Assembly (NCBI GenBank): GCA_028824415.1 | Contig: JAPPDX010000036.1 | Span: 1-34,218 of the forward strand | DNA: 34,218 nucleotides | Direction: 5' to 3' | From: a bacterium | GTDB lineage: Bacteria; Actinomycetota; Acidimicrobiia; Acidimicrobiales; CATQHL01 | In this document: piece after piece, positions 6,901 to 14,535 of the stretch | Position numbering within the stretch: position 1 is the first letter of the stretch | Layout: each line of letters opens with the position of its first letter | Notes under the pieces: model-generated | Seen by the model: the letters and a program-made list of their open reading frames with translations, nothing else | What the model was told of the DNA's origin: nothing | The model's database searches: none | Translations under genes and position numbers: made by a program

Positions 6901-7324
6901 GCTGCCGGCCATGTCGCCCGCCGAGGTGTCCCAGGCCGACCTCTGGGCCACCGGGGTGGCCCCCGACGGCCATCCCACCCGTTTCGTCCGGGCCGAACTC
7001 GCATCCCTCGGCGTCGTGACCGCGGCCGATCTGGCCGGCCGCGGCGACGGGGAGAAGGTGCTGGTGGGGGGAGTGGTGACGCACCGCCAGCGTCCCGCCA
7101 CCGCAGGCGGGGTGATCTTCCTGAGCCTCGAGGACGAGACCGGGCTGATCAACGTGGTGGTCTCGCCGGGCTGCTGGCAATACCACCGCAAGGTGGCGGC
7201 CGCCTCGCCCGCCCTGCTGGTGCGGGGACGGCTCGAGCACTCCGAGGGGGTGTTGAACGTCGTCGCCGAGAGGCTCGAGGCGCTCCCGGTCAGCCGGGCC
7301 CCGGCCTCCCGGGACTTCCGCTGA
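3965..7324 (+). CDS. dnaE2: Error-prone DNA polymerase DnaE2
   Basis: A C-family polymerase alpha subunit of 1119 residues, the usual DnaE2 length. The N-terminus MGWNNPNVPWSDIEHLLSDRP is the family hallmark. A PHP domain starts at residue 69 (HCHSNFSFLDG, 71-81). The palm has the DIDVD cluster (479-483) and a third acidic residue in VKFDLLGLGML (D619). The C-terminus carries an OB fold (about 1030-1108) and ends in SRDFR. In mycobacteria DnaE2 is the SOS-induced polymerase that extends across lesions together with ImuA' and ImuB and causes induced mutation. Start GTG 3965 is chosen from the N-terminal motif and its position after TATACC; a TTG at 3929 would lie inside the LexA palindrome. 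Unlike its two partners, the gene shows no tandem repeats. Confidence 0.97.
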   Translation: MGWNNPNVPWSDIEHLLSDRPFSDRASAGRPVDIWAGDGNDSPAWSRKRRAYRPPADLVSRQEPVRYAELHCHSNFSFLDGASHPEELATEATRLGLEALAICDHNGFYGVVRFAEAAGALGLPTIFGAELTLTPQAPPSPQPRRRRRKDPERTGSPDPAGTHLLVLVRDPRGYALLARAISEGQLAGRKDAPRIDYRRLVELGGAGTGDHWLILTGCRKAAVPRALAAGGTPAARRALDRLTADFGAANVAVELWDHGLPGDSVRNEALAGLAGDRGLALVATGNVHHHSVDRQRLAAALAAVRARRSLDEVDGWLPPAGRHLRSGAEQAARFARWPGVVERAAGLGRECAFDLQLLAPDLPPYPCPGGLDEAGYLRRLVATGGAHRYGPRGAERVAGAWAQLDRELDIIERLGFCGYFLVVWDIVEFCRRGGILCQGRGSAANSAVCYALGITNVDAVSLDLLFERFLSPARDGPPDIDVDIESGRREEVIQYVYERYGRHHCAQVANVITYRSRSAVRDAARALGHEDSLSKLVDHRRGIQQEAADPHSPVPHEVLELAAEIEDFPRHLGIHSGGMVICDRPVIEVCPVEWARMEGRSVLQWDKDDCAAVGLVKFDLLGLGMLSALRYAIDLVAASDGIEIDLAALPQEPEVYEMLCAADTVGVFQVESRAQMATLPRLKPRCFYDLVVEVALIRPGPIQGGSVHPYIRRRNGTEEVTYPHPLLERALAKTLGVPLFQEQLMQIAIDAANFSAAEADRLRQAVGSKRSHRRLAQLKERFFEGMAANGIDGEVGEQIWRKLDAFANYGFPESHAVSFSYLVYASSWIKYHYPAAFCAALLRAQPMGFWSPHTLVGDARRHGVVVRTPDLNASAATAGLERAEDSTGGWAVRLGLDYVRGVGEEQATEIDAGRPYRSVEDLRRRVPSLSTAALEALATSGAFACFDLDRRAALWTAGALGLAGADRLAGIVVGGRAPPLPAMSPAEVSQADLWATGVAPDGHPTRFVRAELASLGVVTAADLAGRGDGEKVLVGGVVTHRQRPATAGGVIFLSLEDETGLINVVVSPGCWQYHRKVAAASPALLVRGRLEHSEGVLNVVAERLEALPVSRAPASRDFR

Positions 7325-7362
7325 GCCCGGCGGCCCGGAACGCAGCGGCGGCCGGCGACCGG

Positions 7363-7368
7363 TAGCCT
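7363..7368 (+). promoter_or_regulatory. -10 hexamer, leaderless dapA promoter
   Basis: TAGCCT is followed by seven bases and the ATG at 7376, so the transcript would begin at or next to the start codon. No Shine-Dalgarno sequence is visible. Confidence 0.6.
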
Positions 7369-7375
7369 CGGCGCC

Positions 7376-8299
7376 ATGGCACACCCTGACCGCCCTTCGC
7401 CGCGCTTCGGCCGCGTCATCTGTGCCATGGTGACGCCTTTCGACGACGGTGGCGCCCTGGACCTCGACGGCGCCGCCGAGCTGGCTCGCTGGCTCGTGGA
7501 CTGCGGCAACGAGGGGCTGGTCGTGGCGGGCACAACCGGCGAGTCGCCGACCCTCAGCCACGACGAGCAGATCGACCTGATCGCGGCGGTCATCGACGCC
7601 GTCGACGTGCCGGTCCTGGCCGGGGCGGGCAGCAACGACACCGCCGCGGCCGTCGAGTTGACCGAGCGGGCCACCGCCGCCGGCGCCGCCGGCATCCTGT
7701 CGGTCGCCCCCTACTACAACCGCCCCCCGCAGGCTGGGCTGTACGACCACTTCCGCACCGTCATCGAAGCCACGCACCTGCCGGTCATCATCTACGACAT
7801 CCCGGTGCGCACCGGCCGCAAGGTCGACACCGCCACGCTGCTGTCGCTGGCGCACGACCTGGGGAACATGGCCGGCATCAAGGACGCCGCCGGCGACCCC
7901 GCAGAGACCGGTCGCCTCATCGCCGCGGCCCCGGAGGGTTTCGAGGTCTACAGCGGCGACGACGCTCTCACCCTGCCGCTGCTGGCGGTCGGCGCGGTCG
8001 GCGTGATCGGCGTGGCCACCCACTGGACCGCAGCCGAGCACATCGAGATGTTCGAAGCCTGGGAGCGCGGCGAGGTGGCTGCCGCCCGGGAGATCAACGC
8101 GGCGATGGGCCCGTCCTTCGACTACGAGACCGGGCTCGCCGCGCCCAACCCGATCCCCACCAAGGCGCTCCTGCGGGTCCTGGGCCGCCCGGCCGGGCGA
8201 TGCCGCCCCCCGATGGACGCCGAGCCGGCCGGCCTGGCCGACGAGGCCGGGGCCGTGCTGGCCACCACCCGCCTGGGTCGGGAACTCGGCTTTGGCTGA
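7376..8299 (+). CDS. dapA: 4-hydroxy-tetrahydrodipicolinate synthase
   Basis: A 307-residue TIM-barrel protein of the DapA/NAL family. It condenses pyruvate with aspartate semialdehyde in the lysine and meso-diaminopimelate pathway, supplying peptidoglycan precursors. Visible motifs: GTTGES (52-57) for the pyruvate carboxylate, catalytic Tyr140 followed by the DIPVRTG motif (R145), and Schiff-base Lys169 in AGIKDAAGD; the strand AGAGSNDT is also typical. A C-terminal extension of about 15 residues (MDAEPAGLADEAGAVLATTR) is not part of the core. The TGA stop overlaps the TTG start of the ribonuclease J gene, an arrangement common in actinobacteria. Confidence 0.93.
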   Translation: MAHPDRPSPRFGRVICAMVTPFDDGGALDLDGAAELARWLVDCGNEGLVVAGTTGESPTLSHDEQIDLIAAVIDAVDVPVLAGAGSNDTAAAVELTERATAAGAAGILSVAPYYNRPPQAGLYDHFRTVIEATHLPVIIYDIPVRTGRKVDTATLLSLAHDLGNMAGIKDAAGDPAETGRLIAAAPEGFEVYSGDDALTLPLLAVGAVGVIGVATHWTAAEHIEMFEAWERGEVAAAREINAAMGPSFDYETGLAAPNPIPTKALLRVLGRPAGRCRPPMDAEPAGLADEAGAVLATTRLGRELGFG

Positions 8300-9962
8300 A
8301 GAGGTACGGGTCACCTTCCTCGGCGGCCTCGGCGACATCGGCCGCAACTGTGCGGCCATCGAGACCACAGAAGCCCTGCTGCTGCTGGACTGCGGGCAGA
8401 TGTTCGCCGGCGAGGACCGTCCCGGCGTGGACTCGGTGCTGCCCGACCTCTCCTACGTGTTCGAGCGGTCCAAGAAGGTCGTGGGCTGCATCGCCACCCA
8501 CGGCCACGAGGACCACGTGGGGGCGCTGGCGCACCTGCTGGCCAGGGTTCCCTGCGACATCTACGGCACGCCGTTCACGCTCGGCCTGGCCCGCCGACGG
8601 ATCACCGAGTCCGGCTACGCCGACCGCGCCCAGCTGATCCCGGTGGCCGACGGCGAGACGGTCCACATCGGCCCGTTCGCGTGTGAGTTCGTACCGGTCA
8701 CCCACTCGGTGCCCGGCGGGGTCATCACGGCGATCGGCACGCCGCAGGGCGTGCTGCTGCACTCCTGTGACTTCAAGCTGGACTTCTTCCCCGTCGACGG
8801 GCGCCGCACCGACCTGGCCCGCATCGGCGCCATCTCCCAGGATCCGGGCGTGCGCCTGCTGCTCGCCGACTCCACCAACGCCGAGCAGCCCGGCAGCTCG
8901 CGCTCCGAGAGCGACATCGGCCCGGTGCTGTCGCGGGTCTTCGCCGCCAACGCCGGGCGGCGCATCGTGGCGGCCTGCTTCGCCAGCCACCTCCACCGGG
9001 TCCAGCAGATCATCGCCGCGGCGATCGCCGACGGCCGGCGCGTGGCCACGCTCGGGCTATCCATGAAGAAGAACGTGGCGCTCGGCCGGGAGTTGGGTCT
9101 GCTGCGGGCGCCCGACAGCGCGGTCGTGGACATCGCGGAGGTCGCCGGCATGGCGCCCGGCGAGCTGTGCGTGATCTCCACCGGGTCGCAGGCCGAGGAG
9201 CGCTCCTCGCTGGCGTCGGCCGCCGCCGGCGACAGCCGCTGGATCCAGATCGGTCCCGACGACACCGTGGTGCTGAGCTCCAACCCCATCCCGGGCAACG
9301 AGTTCCGGGTCAGCCGCATGATCAACGACCTCATCGGGCGCGGCGCCCGGGTGGTGCATTCCGGCGAGATCGAGATCCACACCTCCGGTCACGGCCGCCA
9401 GGACGAGCTGGCGGCGCTCCACCAGGCGGCGTCGCCGGAGTGGTTCGTGCCGGTGCACGGCGAGCTGCGCCACCTGCGGGCGCACGCCGCCCTGGCCCGG
9501 CGCCTCGGCATGGCCGCCGAGCGGGTGCTCGTGGCCCGCGACGGCGACCAGCTGGTGCTGGCAGACGCCGGCCTCCGCCTCGAGCCCGGCGTCTGCGCCG
9601 GCGACCACGTGCTCGTGCACGGGCCCTTCGCCGGGGAGGACCGGGGCGTGCTGCGCGAACGTCTGACCCTGGGCCAGCAGGGGGCCGTGGTGGCGACAGT
9701 GGTCGTCGACCTCGAGGCGGGCGCCGTCGTCGGCGAGCCGCAGGTCACCAGCCGGGGCTGGTTGGACGAGTCCGACGCCGACGCCCTCGAGATCGAGATG
9801 GAGAAGGAACTGGCCGCCGCGGTGACCGGCTTCATGGGCTCCGAGCCTGAGGCCAGCGTGGCCGACGTGCGCCGTGTGGTGCGCCGCACGGCGGGCACGC
9901 TCGTGGCCAACCGCTCTCAGCGCCGCCCGATGATCATCCCCGTGGTGGTGCCGGCGGGCTAA
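8292..9962 (+). CDS. rnj: Ribonuclease J
   Basis: A 556-residue metallo-beta-lactamase/beta-CASP ribonuclease. The N-terminus VRVTFLGGLGDIGRNCAAIE and motif HGHEDH (His70, His72, Asp74, His75) bind the two zinc ions. Further motifs are VTHSVPGG, LLLADSTNAEQPG, the beta-CASP part with FASHLHRVQQI, STGSQAEERSSL, IEIHTSGHG and PVHGELRHL. In the family it is a 5'-3' exonuclease and endonuclease for mRNA decay and rRNA maturation. The TTG start at 8292 overlaps the dapA stop by eight bases and preserves the family N-terminus. The C-terminal 100 residues are the RNase J-specific domain. Confidence 0.95.
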   Translation: MAEEVRVTFLGGLGDIGRNCAAIETTEALLLLDCGQMFAGEDRPGVDSVLPDLSYVFERSKKVVGCIATHGHEDHVGALAHLLARVPCDIYGTPFTLGLARRRITESGYADRAQLIPVADGETVHIGPFACEFVPVTHSVPGGVITAIGTPQGVLLHSCDFKLDFFPVDGRRTDLARIGAISQDPGVRLLLADSTNAEQPGSSRSESDIGPVLSRVFAANAGRRIVAACFASHLHRVQQIIAAAIADGRRVATLGLSMKKNVALGRELGLLRAPDSAVVDIAEVAGMAPGELCVISTGSQAEERSSLASAAAGDSRWIQIGPDDTVVLSSNPIPGNEFRVSRMINDLIGRGARVVHSGEIEIHTSGHGRQDELAALHQAASPEWFVPVHGELRHLRAHAALARRLGMAAERVLVARDGDQLVLADAGLRLEPGVCAGDHVLVHGPFAGEDRGVLRERLTLGQQGAVVATVVVDLEAGAVVGEPQVTSRGWLDESDADALEIEMEKELAAAVTGFMGSEPEASVADVRRVVRRTAGTLVANRSQRRPMIIPVVVPAG

Positions 9963-9966
9963 CAGC

Positions 9967-9994
9967 CCCCGACGAGACTCAGGACTCGTCGGGG
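9967..9994. terminator. Convergent hairpin terminator between rnj and the SDR gene
   Basis: The stem CCCCGACGAG pairs perfectly over 10 bp with CTCGTCGGGG around an 8-base loop. It starts four bases after the rnj stop. The SDR stop codon (9979-9981) lies in the loop and its last four codons form the right arm, so one hairpin can end both convergent transcripts. There is no U-run, as is common in high-GC actinobacteria. Confidence 0.75.
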
Positions 9995-10809
9995 TCGCGC
10001 TGGGCGGCGTTGAGGTTCCAGCGGCCCGTCGGGGTGAACTGCTCCTGGCCCAGGCGGGCAATCGAGGGCACGTGCTCGGCCAGCGCCAGCAGCGGTACGA
10101 CCCGCCCCGTCCAGGCGGTGGGCTGCTCGAGCATCCACAACGCCCCGTCGGCAGCGGTGTCCGTGTCGACCCACGTCGAGTGGTCGGCGTCGGGGGCGTT
10201 CAGAACGTATCCCTCCGAGGCCACCTGAACGTCGATCCGGTAGCAGTTCACCGCAATGTCCTCGGGTGCCAGCACCGACGCGGTGGTGACCGTCAGGTGC
10301 TCGAGGGCCGCCTTGGACATGCCGTAGGTCAGCATCGTGGGGAAGTAGCCGGTGGCGGTCACCGAGCCCACGTTGAGAATGCGGCCCCCGCCGGGCGCGG
10401 CGGCCAGGTAGGGCCGGGCCAGCCGGGTGGCCACGAGTGGCGCCCGCACGTTGATGCGCATGAGCACGTCGAATCGCTTCATCTCGATGTCGAGGTCGCC
10501 GCCGAAGCTCACCGCGGCGTTGTTGACCAGCATGTCCAACCGGCCGAAACGGTCCAGGGTCGAGGCCATGAGCCGCTCGATATCGTCGTCGCTGGTCAGG
10601 TCGCAGGGCACCGCCAGCCCCACCCCGCCGGCCTCGCTGACTGCCGCGGCGGTCTCATCCACGGTGCCCGGCAGGCGGAGGGGATTCGCCGCGCTGGCAC
10701 GCGCCGCGCAGACCACGTTGGCTCCGCGGCGTCCCAGGGCCAGCGCGATCGCGGCGCCGATGCCGCGGCTGGCACCGGTCACGATGACGGTCCTTCCGGC
10801 GAAGCTCAT
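9979..10809 (-). CDS. Short-chain dehydrogenase/reductase
   Basis: A 276-residue classical SDR. It has TGASRGIG (11-18) for NAD(P), NNAA (96-99), Ser149 in GSV, and the catalytic Tyr162-x-x-x-Lys166 (YGMSK). Residues after the first beta-alpha unit (AARASAANPLRLPGT) resemble subfamilies that bind NADP, but this is not certain. The C-terminal part extends beyond the Rossmann core by about 35 residues. The substrate cannot be named. The ATG at 10809 lies nine bases after the MFS gene stop, which suggests it is the last gene of the minus-strand operon arsC-ABC-ABC-MFS-SDR. Confidence 0.88.
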   Translation of the reverse strand: MSFAGRTVIVTGASRGIGAAIALALGRRGANVVCAARASAANPLRLPGTVDETAAAVSEAGGVGLAVPCDLTSDDDIERLMASTLDRFGRLDMLVNNAAVSFGGDLDIEMKRFDVLMRINVRAPLVATRLARPYLAAAPGGGRILNVGSVTATGYFPTMLTYGMSKAALEHLTVTTASVLAPEDIAVNCYRIDVQVASEGYVLNAPDADHSTWVDTDTAADGALWMLEQPTAWTGRVVPLLALAEHVPSIARLGQEQFTPTGRWNLNAAQRDPDES

Positions 10810-10818
10810 GGCGGCACG

Positions 10819-12030
10819 CTAACCGGCCCGTTGTGCCGCCGCCGCTCTGGTGGCCCACAGGACGCAGACCCCCGCCAGCGCGCCGTAGCCCAGGTATCCC
10901 AGAGAGAGCGGTGTCACCGTTCCCTCGCCGAAGCGGCTGGTGATCGAGGCCAGTAGCGCCCCCACACCCATCGAGACGGCACCGATCACCGCCGCGGCCG
11001 TGCCTGCGATCTCGCCCATGGGGGCCATCGCCAGGGTGTTGACCGCCGGGACGATCACCACGTGCAGGGAGTTCAGGATCGTCAGCAGGACCCACCACAG
11101 CCAGAACGGCGGGCTTCCGCCGGTCACCAGTGATGCGGCCGCGGCCCCCGCCCCGGAGAGCAGGTAGGCCACGAGGGCACCCCCGAGCACCGTCGCGGTG
11201 CCGAGTCTCCTGATCGTGCGCGCGCTGGCGAGCGCGGCCAGCGCCATGACCGCCGCGCCGGCGCCGAAGAGCAGGGCGAACTGACCGGCACGGTCGTAGA
11301 CGGCCTCGAACAGCAACTCCGAGGAGGCCAGGTAGGCGAGAAACGCACCCAGTGCGAATGTCAGCGCCAAGCCGTAGCCCAGAGTCGCCCGGTTGGAGAC
11401 CACGGCTCGAAACGCGCCGGTGACGCGGCGCCAGTCGAGCGGCAGCCGGTTATGGGGATCCAGAGTCTCGCCGAGACGGAAGACCCACAGCGTCAGTGCC
11501 GCGGCGGTGAGGACCGAGAAGCCGAACACCCAGCGCCAGGACCCGCTCAGCAGGAGCAACTCGCCGATACCCGGTCCGAGGACCGGCGCGATCAGGAACA
11601 CGGCCATGATCAAGGACAGTGCCCGGGCCATGCGGTCGCCCACGTAGATGTCCCGGGTGATGGCCAGCGCCATGGCGCGCGGCGAGGCGGCGCCGATGCC
11701 CCACAAGAAGCGGCTCACCAGCAGGAACTCCAGCGAGGGCGCCAGCGCGGCGCCCGCCGCACCCAGGGCGTACAGGGCCAGCCCGCCGTACAGGGCCGGT
11801 TTGCGGCCGAACCTGTCGGCGAGCGGTCCGAAGATCAACTGGGCGCACCCCAGACCCAGCAGGTACAGCGTGACCGTCCACGAGAGCGTGGTGGAGTCCG
11901 CTGCCAACCCGAAGGCGGCGCGGATCTCGCCCAGCGCCGGCAGCATGACGTCGATACCCAGGGCCGTGCTGGCCGTCAGGGCGGCCATGAGCGCGATGAA
12001 CTCACGCTCGCCCATGCGCTGAGCCCTCAT
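10819..12030 (-). CDS. MFS drug-resistance transporter (Bcr/CflA-like)
   Basis: About 403 residues with some twelve hydrophobic segments. The second-to-third loop carries the MFS signature FGPLADRFGRKPALYGG. Typical Bcr/CflA features are ALMAALTASTALGIDVMLPALGEI in helix 1, LGCAQLIFGPLADR, and FLWGIGAASPRAMALAITRDIY in place of the RFxQAxGAxxxxVxxRAIVRD stretch. In the family it is a proton-driven exporter of small drugs or metabolites in the cytoplasmic membrane. Start ATG 12030 is just eight bases beyond the stop of the upstream ABC ATPase; an alternative ATG at 12015 is five codons downstream. The ligand is unknown. Sharing a transcript with peptide-type ABC ATPases may be simple readthrough. 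Confidence 0.85.
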   Translation of the reverse strand: MRAQRMGEREFIALMAALTASTALGIDVMLPALGEIRAAFGLAADSTTLSWTVTLYLLGLGCAQLIFGPLADRFGRKPALYGGLALYALGAAGAALAPSLEFLLVSRFLWGIGAASPRAMALAITRDIYVGDRMARALSLIMAVFLIAPVLGPGIGELLLLSGSWRWVFGFSVLTAAALTLWVFRLGETLDPHNRLPLDWRRVTGAFRAVVSNRATLGYGLALTFALGAFLAYLASSELLFEAVYDRAGQFALLFGAGAAVMALAALASARTIRRLGTATVLGGALVAYLLSGAGAAAASLVTGGSPPFWLWWVLLTILNSLHVVIVPAVNTLAMAPMGEIAGTAAAVIGAVSMGVGALLASITSRFGEGTVTPLSLGYLGYGALAGVCVLWATRAAAAQRAG

Positions 12031-12038
12031 GCGGCCGG

Positions 12039-13070
12039 CTATTGCGCCGGGTCTCCCGTCAGGGGGAAGTGGCAGGCCACGAATCGCCCGCCGGAGACCT
12101 CGCTCAACTCGGGCACCTGTTCGGCGCACAGTTCGGTCGCCCTTGGGCAGCGGGTGCGGAAGCGGCAGCCGGAGGGAACGTCGAAGGGCGACGGCGGATC
12201 GCCGGCCAGCACGTCCTCCTCGGCACCGCCGCCCGGGTCGAGTTGGGGGATCGAGGCCAGGAGGGCGTCGGTGTAGGGATGGGCGGGGAGGTCGAAGATG
12301 GTGTCGGTCGGCCCGATCTCGCAGATCCGCCCCAGGTACATCACGCAGACGCGGTCGCTGATGCTCTTCACCACCGCCAGGTCGTGGGCGATGAACAGCA
12401 TCGTCAGCCCGTACTCCTCCTTCAAGTCCTCCAGGAGGTTCAGGATCTGGGCCTGGATCGACACGTCGAGGGCGGAAACCGGCTCGTCGCAGATCAGAAC
12501 ACGCGGGTCGAGCACCAGGGCCCGGGCGATGCAGAGCCGCTGGCACTGGCCGCCGGAGAACTCGTGCGGGCGGCGAGTGCCGACCTCGTCGAGGTCCATG
12601 CCGACGCTGCCCAAGACGGCGCGCACGCGATCGGTGGCGTCGGCCGCTGCGCCGGCGCCCTGTTGGTCCCGGGGAAGATGGTCGGGCCAGATGTCCAGCC
12701 CCTCCCGCACGATGTCGGCGACTCGCCGGCGGGGGTTCAGCGAGGCGATCGGATCCTGGAAGATCATCTGCAGACCTGTCCGGATCCGCCGCAGCTCCTC
12801 CCCCCCGAGCGTCGTGAGGTCCACACCGTCTAAAACGACCGTCCCCGACGCCGGCCGCGGCAGTTGCAGCACGGCGTGAGCGGTCGTGGACTTCCCGCAG
12901 CCCGACTCGCCGACCAGGCCCAGGGTCTCGCCCTCGGCGACGTCGAAGCTCACGCCGCTCACCGCGCGCACGGTCCGCCCGCGGCCCGCCGAGTACTCCA
13001 CGTGAAGGTCCGTGACCTGCAGCAGCACCTCGTCGGAGGGCCGCAAGTGGGAACTGCCGACTCCCGCCAT
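12039..13070 (-). CDS. Opp/Dpp-family peptide ABC transporter ATPase (OppF/DppF-like)
   Basis: A 343-residue ATP-binding subunit. Walker A is GESGCGKST (54-62), the Q-loop is IFQDPIASLNPRR, the signature is FSGGQCQR (171-178), Walker B is VLICDEP (191-197), and the switch His lies in FIAHDLAVV. The C-terminal oligopeptide-transporter extension has the cysteine cluster CRFRTRCPRA...C...CHF that binds an iron-sulfur cluster in studied homologues. ATG 13070 shares its A with the TGA of the upstream ATPase gene, so the two are translated together and probably form the heterodimeric ATPase of a peptide or nickel-type importer. No matching permeases or binding protein are in this window. OppF and DppF are not distinguishable from the sequence. 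Confidence 0.9.
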   Translation of the reverse strand: MAGVGSSHLRPSDEVLLQVTDLHVEYSAGRGRTVRAVSGVSFDVAEGETLGLVGESGCGKSTTAHAVLQLPRPASGTVVLDGVDLTTLGGEELRRIRTGLQMIFQDPIASLNPRRRVADIVREGLDIWPDHLPRDQQGAGAAADATDRVRAVLGSVGMDLDEVGTRRPHEFSGGQCQRLCIARALVLDPRVLICDEPVSALDVSIQAQILNLLEDLKEEYGLTMLFIAHDLAVVKSISDRVCVMYLGRICEIGPTDTIFDLPAHPYTDALLASIPQLDPGGGAEEDVLAGDPPSPFDVPSGCRFRTRCPRATELCAEQVPELSEVSGGRFVACHFPLTGDPAQ

Positions 13071-14164
13071 CAGGAGGGCATTCCTTCGCCGACGGCGGTG
13101 AGATCCCCCACCAGAGAGAGGCCCGCAGCGGTCCGCCCGGCGGCGCGATTGGCGGCCAGGGCACGCTCGCCCTCGGGCGTGCCGGCCGGGTAGAAGCAGG
13201 CATGACGATGTGCGGCGTGCTCGGAGCCGGACAGGGAGGGATTCTCGCTGAGGCAGCGCGGCTGCGCGTGCGCGCAGCGCGGCGCGAAGGCGCACCCGGG
13301 CGGCAGGGTGGCGAGGTCCGGTGGGCGCCCCTGGATGATCCGCAGCCGCGTGTGGCTGGGTTGGGCGACCTTCGGGATCGACTCGAACAGGGCCTTCGTG
13401 TAGGGGTGGCGCATCTTCGTGAACAGTTGCAGGGTCGGCGCCTTCTCCACGATCCGCCCGGCGTACATCACGATGACCTCGTCGGTCCGTCCCGCCACCA
13501 CGCTGAGGTCGTGGGTGATGAGGATCATCGCCATGCTGTGCTGGCGGCGCAGCCGGTCCAGAAGATCCAGGATCTGCTTCTGCACGGTCACGTCGAGCGC
13601 GGTCGTGGGTTCATCGGCGATCAGCAGTTTCGGTTCGCAGGCCAGGGCGATGGCGATCATGACCCGCTGTCGCATCCCGCCTGAGAGTTGGTGGGGGTAC
13701 TCCTGCAGCCGGCGGTCGGGGTCGGCGATCCCGACCTGCTCCAGAAGTTCCCGCGCTCGGTGCCCGGCGGCCTCACGGGACATCTTGCGGTGGTAGCGGA
13801 GCCCCTCGCCGATCTGCCGTCCGACCTGGATGACGGGATTCAACGACGTCATCGGGTTCTGGAAGACCATCGAGGCCTCCACGCCCCAAATGTGCCGGCT
13901 CTCGGTGCGCGGCAGGTTGCGGACGTCGCGCCCGTCGAGCAGCACGCGGCCGGTCGTCATCGACACCCCGGGCGGCAGCAGGTTCATGATCGAGCGCGCC
14001 GTGGCCGACTTGCCCGAGCCCGACTCACCCACGACGCCCAGCGTGCGGCCGCTGTGCAGCGTGAACGACACCCCGTCGACCGCCCGGAGTGCGCCCCGCT
14101 CAGTGGCGAACGACGTGCACAGATCCTCGACGACGAGTGTGGGGGTCTCGTTGGGGGCGTTCAC
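13070..14164 (-). CDS. Opp/Dpp-family peptide ABC transporter ATPase (OppD/DppD-like)
   Basis: A 364-residue ATPase. Walker A is GESGSGKS (46-53), the Q-loop is VFQNPMTSLNPV, the signature is LSGGMRQRV, Walker B is LLIADEPTTALDVTVQ, the switch region is LITHDLSVV, and the C-terminal CAFAPRCAHAQPRC cysteine motif is present. These place it as the D-type partner of the next gene. About 30 residues beyond the usual end (ERALAANRAAGRTAAGLSLVG...) are extra. Start GTG 14164 gives the usual N-terminus (TLVVEDLCTSF) and lies 14 bases after the stop of the ArsC gene. No transmembrane partners are encoded nearby, so the ATPases must serve permeases encoded elsewhere or be remnants of a larger operon. 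Confidence 0.9.
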   Translation of the reverse strand: MNAPNETPTLVVEDLCTSFATERGALRAVDGVSFTLHSGRTLGVVGESGSGKSATARSIMNLLPPGVSMTTGRVLLDGRDVRNLPRTESRHIWGVEASMVFQNPMTSLNPVIQVGRQIGEGLRYHRKMSREAAGHRARELLEQVGIADPDRRLQEYPHQLSGGMRQRVMIAIALACEPKLLIADEPTTALDVTVQKQILDLLDRLRRQHSMAMILITHDLSVVAGRTDEVIVMYAGRIVEKAPTLQLFTKMRHPYTKALFESIPKVAQPSHTRLRIIQGRPPDLATLPPGCAFAPRCAHAQPRCLSENPSLSGSEHAAHRHACFYPAGTPEGERALAANRAAGRTAAGLSLVGDLTAVGEGMPS

Positions 14165-14178
14165 CTGTGGGTCGGGAT

Positions 14179-14529
14179 TCAGAGCAGCTCGAGAACGGTC
14201 GTGGGGGGCCGGCTGATGATCGCCCGCTCGCCGCGCACCACGACGGGGCGCTGCATCAGCCGCGGGTGTGCGACCAGCAGGTCCACCACCTGGCCGGGGC
14301 TGGTGGCGTCCTCGTCGCTCAGCCCCAGGTCGCTGAAGTTCTTGTCGCGCCGCACCAGGTCGGACGGATCGTTCTCCAGGATCGCCAGCAGGGCCTCCAA
14401 GCCGGCGCGATCGAGAGGTTCCTTCAGGTATTGGACGACGTCGAACTCGACGCCCCGCTCCCGCAACAGGTCGAGAGTGGTGCGGGAACTGCCTCAACCT
14501 GGGTTGTGATACACGAGGAAGTCGGCCAT
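14179..14529 (-). CDS. arsC: ArsC-family reductase with TGA at the catalytic Cys codon; candidate selenoprotein
   Basis: Read through one in-frame TGA (14496-14494), this is a 116-residue protein of the glutaredoxin-dependent ArsC family, of normal length. It begins MADFLVYHNPG, then TGA, then GSSRTTLDLL. The TGA stands where homologues have the catalytic Cys of the HNPxC-x-x-SR motif. All other hallmarks are intact: YLKEPLDRAGLEAL, an Arg-containing DLVRRDKNF, and MQRPVVV plus AIISRPPTTVLELL with the two Arg that bind arsenate in E. coli ArsC. No frameshift or second stop is present. A hairpin starts five bases after the TGA. ATG 14529 follows TAAGGT by six bases (leaderless). I infer selenocysteine at position 12. 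Alternatives are a recent nonsense mutation or a sequencing error. Automatic gene finders would start at TTG 14466 and lose the active site. Confidence 0.8.
14458..14488 (-). other. Candidate SECIS hairpin after the arsC TGA
   Basis: In the mRNA, UUCCCGCA (14488-14481) pairs with UGCGGGAG (14465-14458) over eight pairs, one of them a terminal U-G. The stem begins five nucleotides after the UGA. The 15-base loop can add two inner pairs beyond a two-base bulge, which puts the apical loop about 17 nucleotides from the UGA, within the range reported for bacterial SECIS elements. The G usually found at the start of the apical loop is not evident. GC-rich coding sequence forms such stems by chance, so this is supportive only. 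Confidence 0.4.
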
Positions 14530-14535
14530 GGTCGA

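Noticed and set aside
12042-12833. Plus-strand open frames opposite the ABC ATPases
   Set aside because: They are shadows of genes with Walker A, signature and Walker B motifs in order on the minus strand.
14179-14466. A 95-residue ArsC protein starting at TTG 14466
   Set aside because: It lacks the first strand and the active-site loop. The full frame upstream, through the TGA, has perfect family sequence, so this is what a gene finder would report by mistake.
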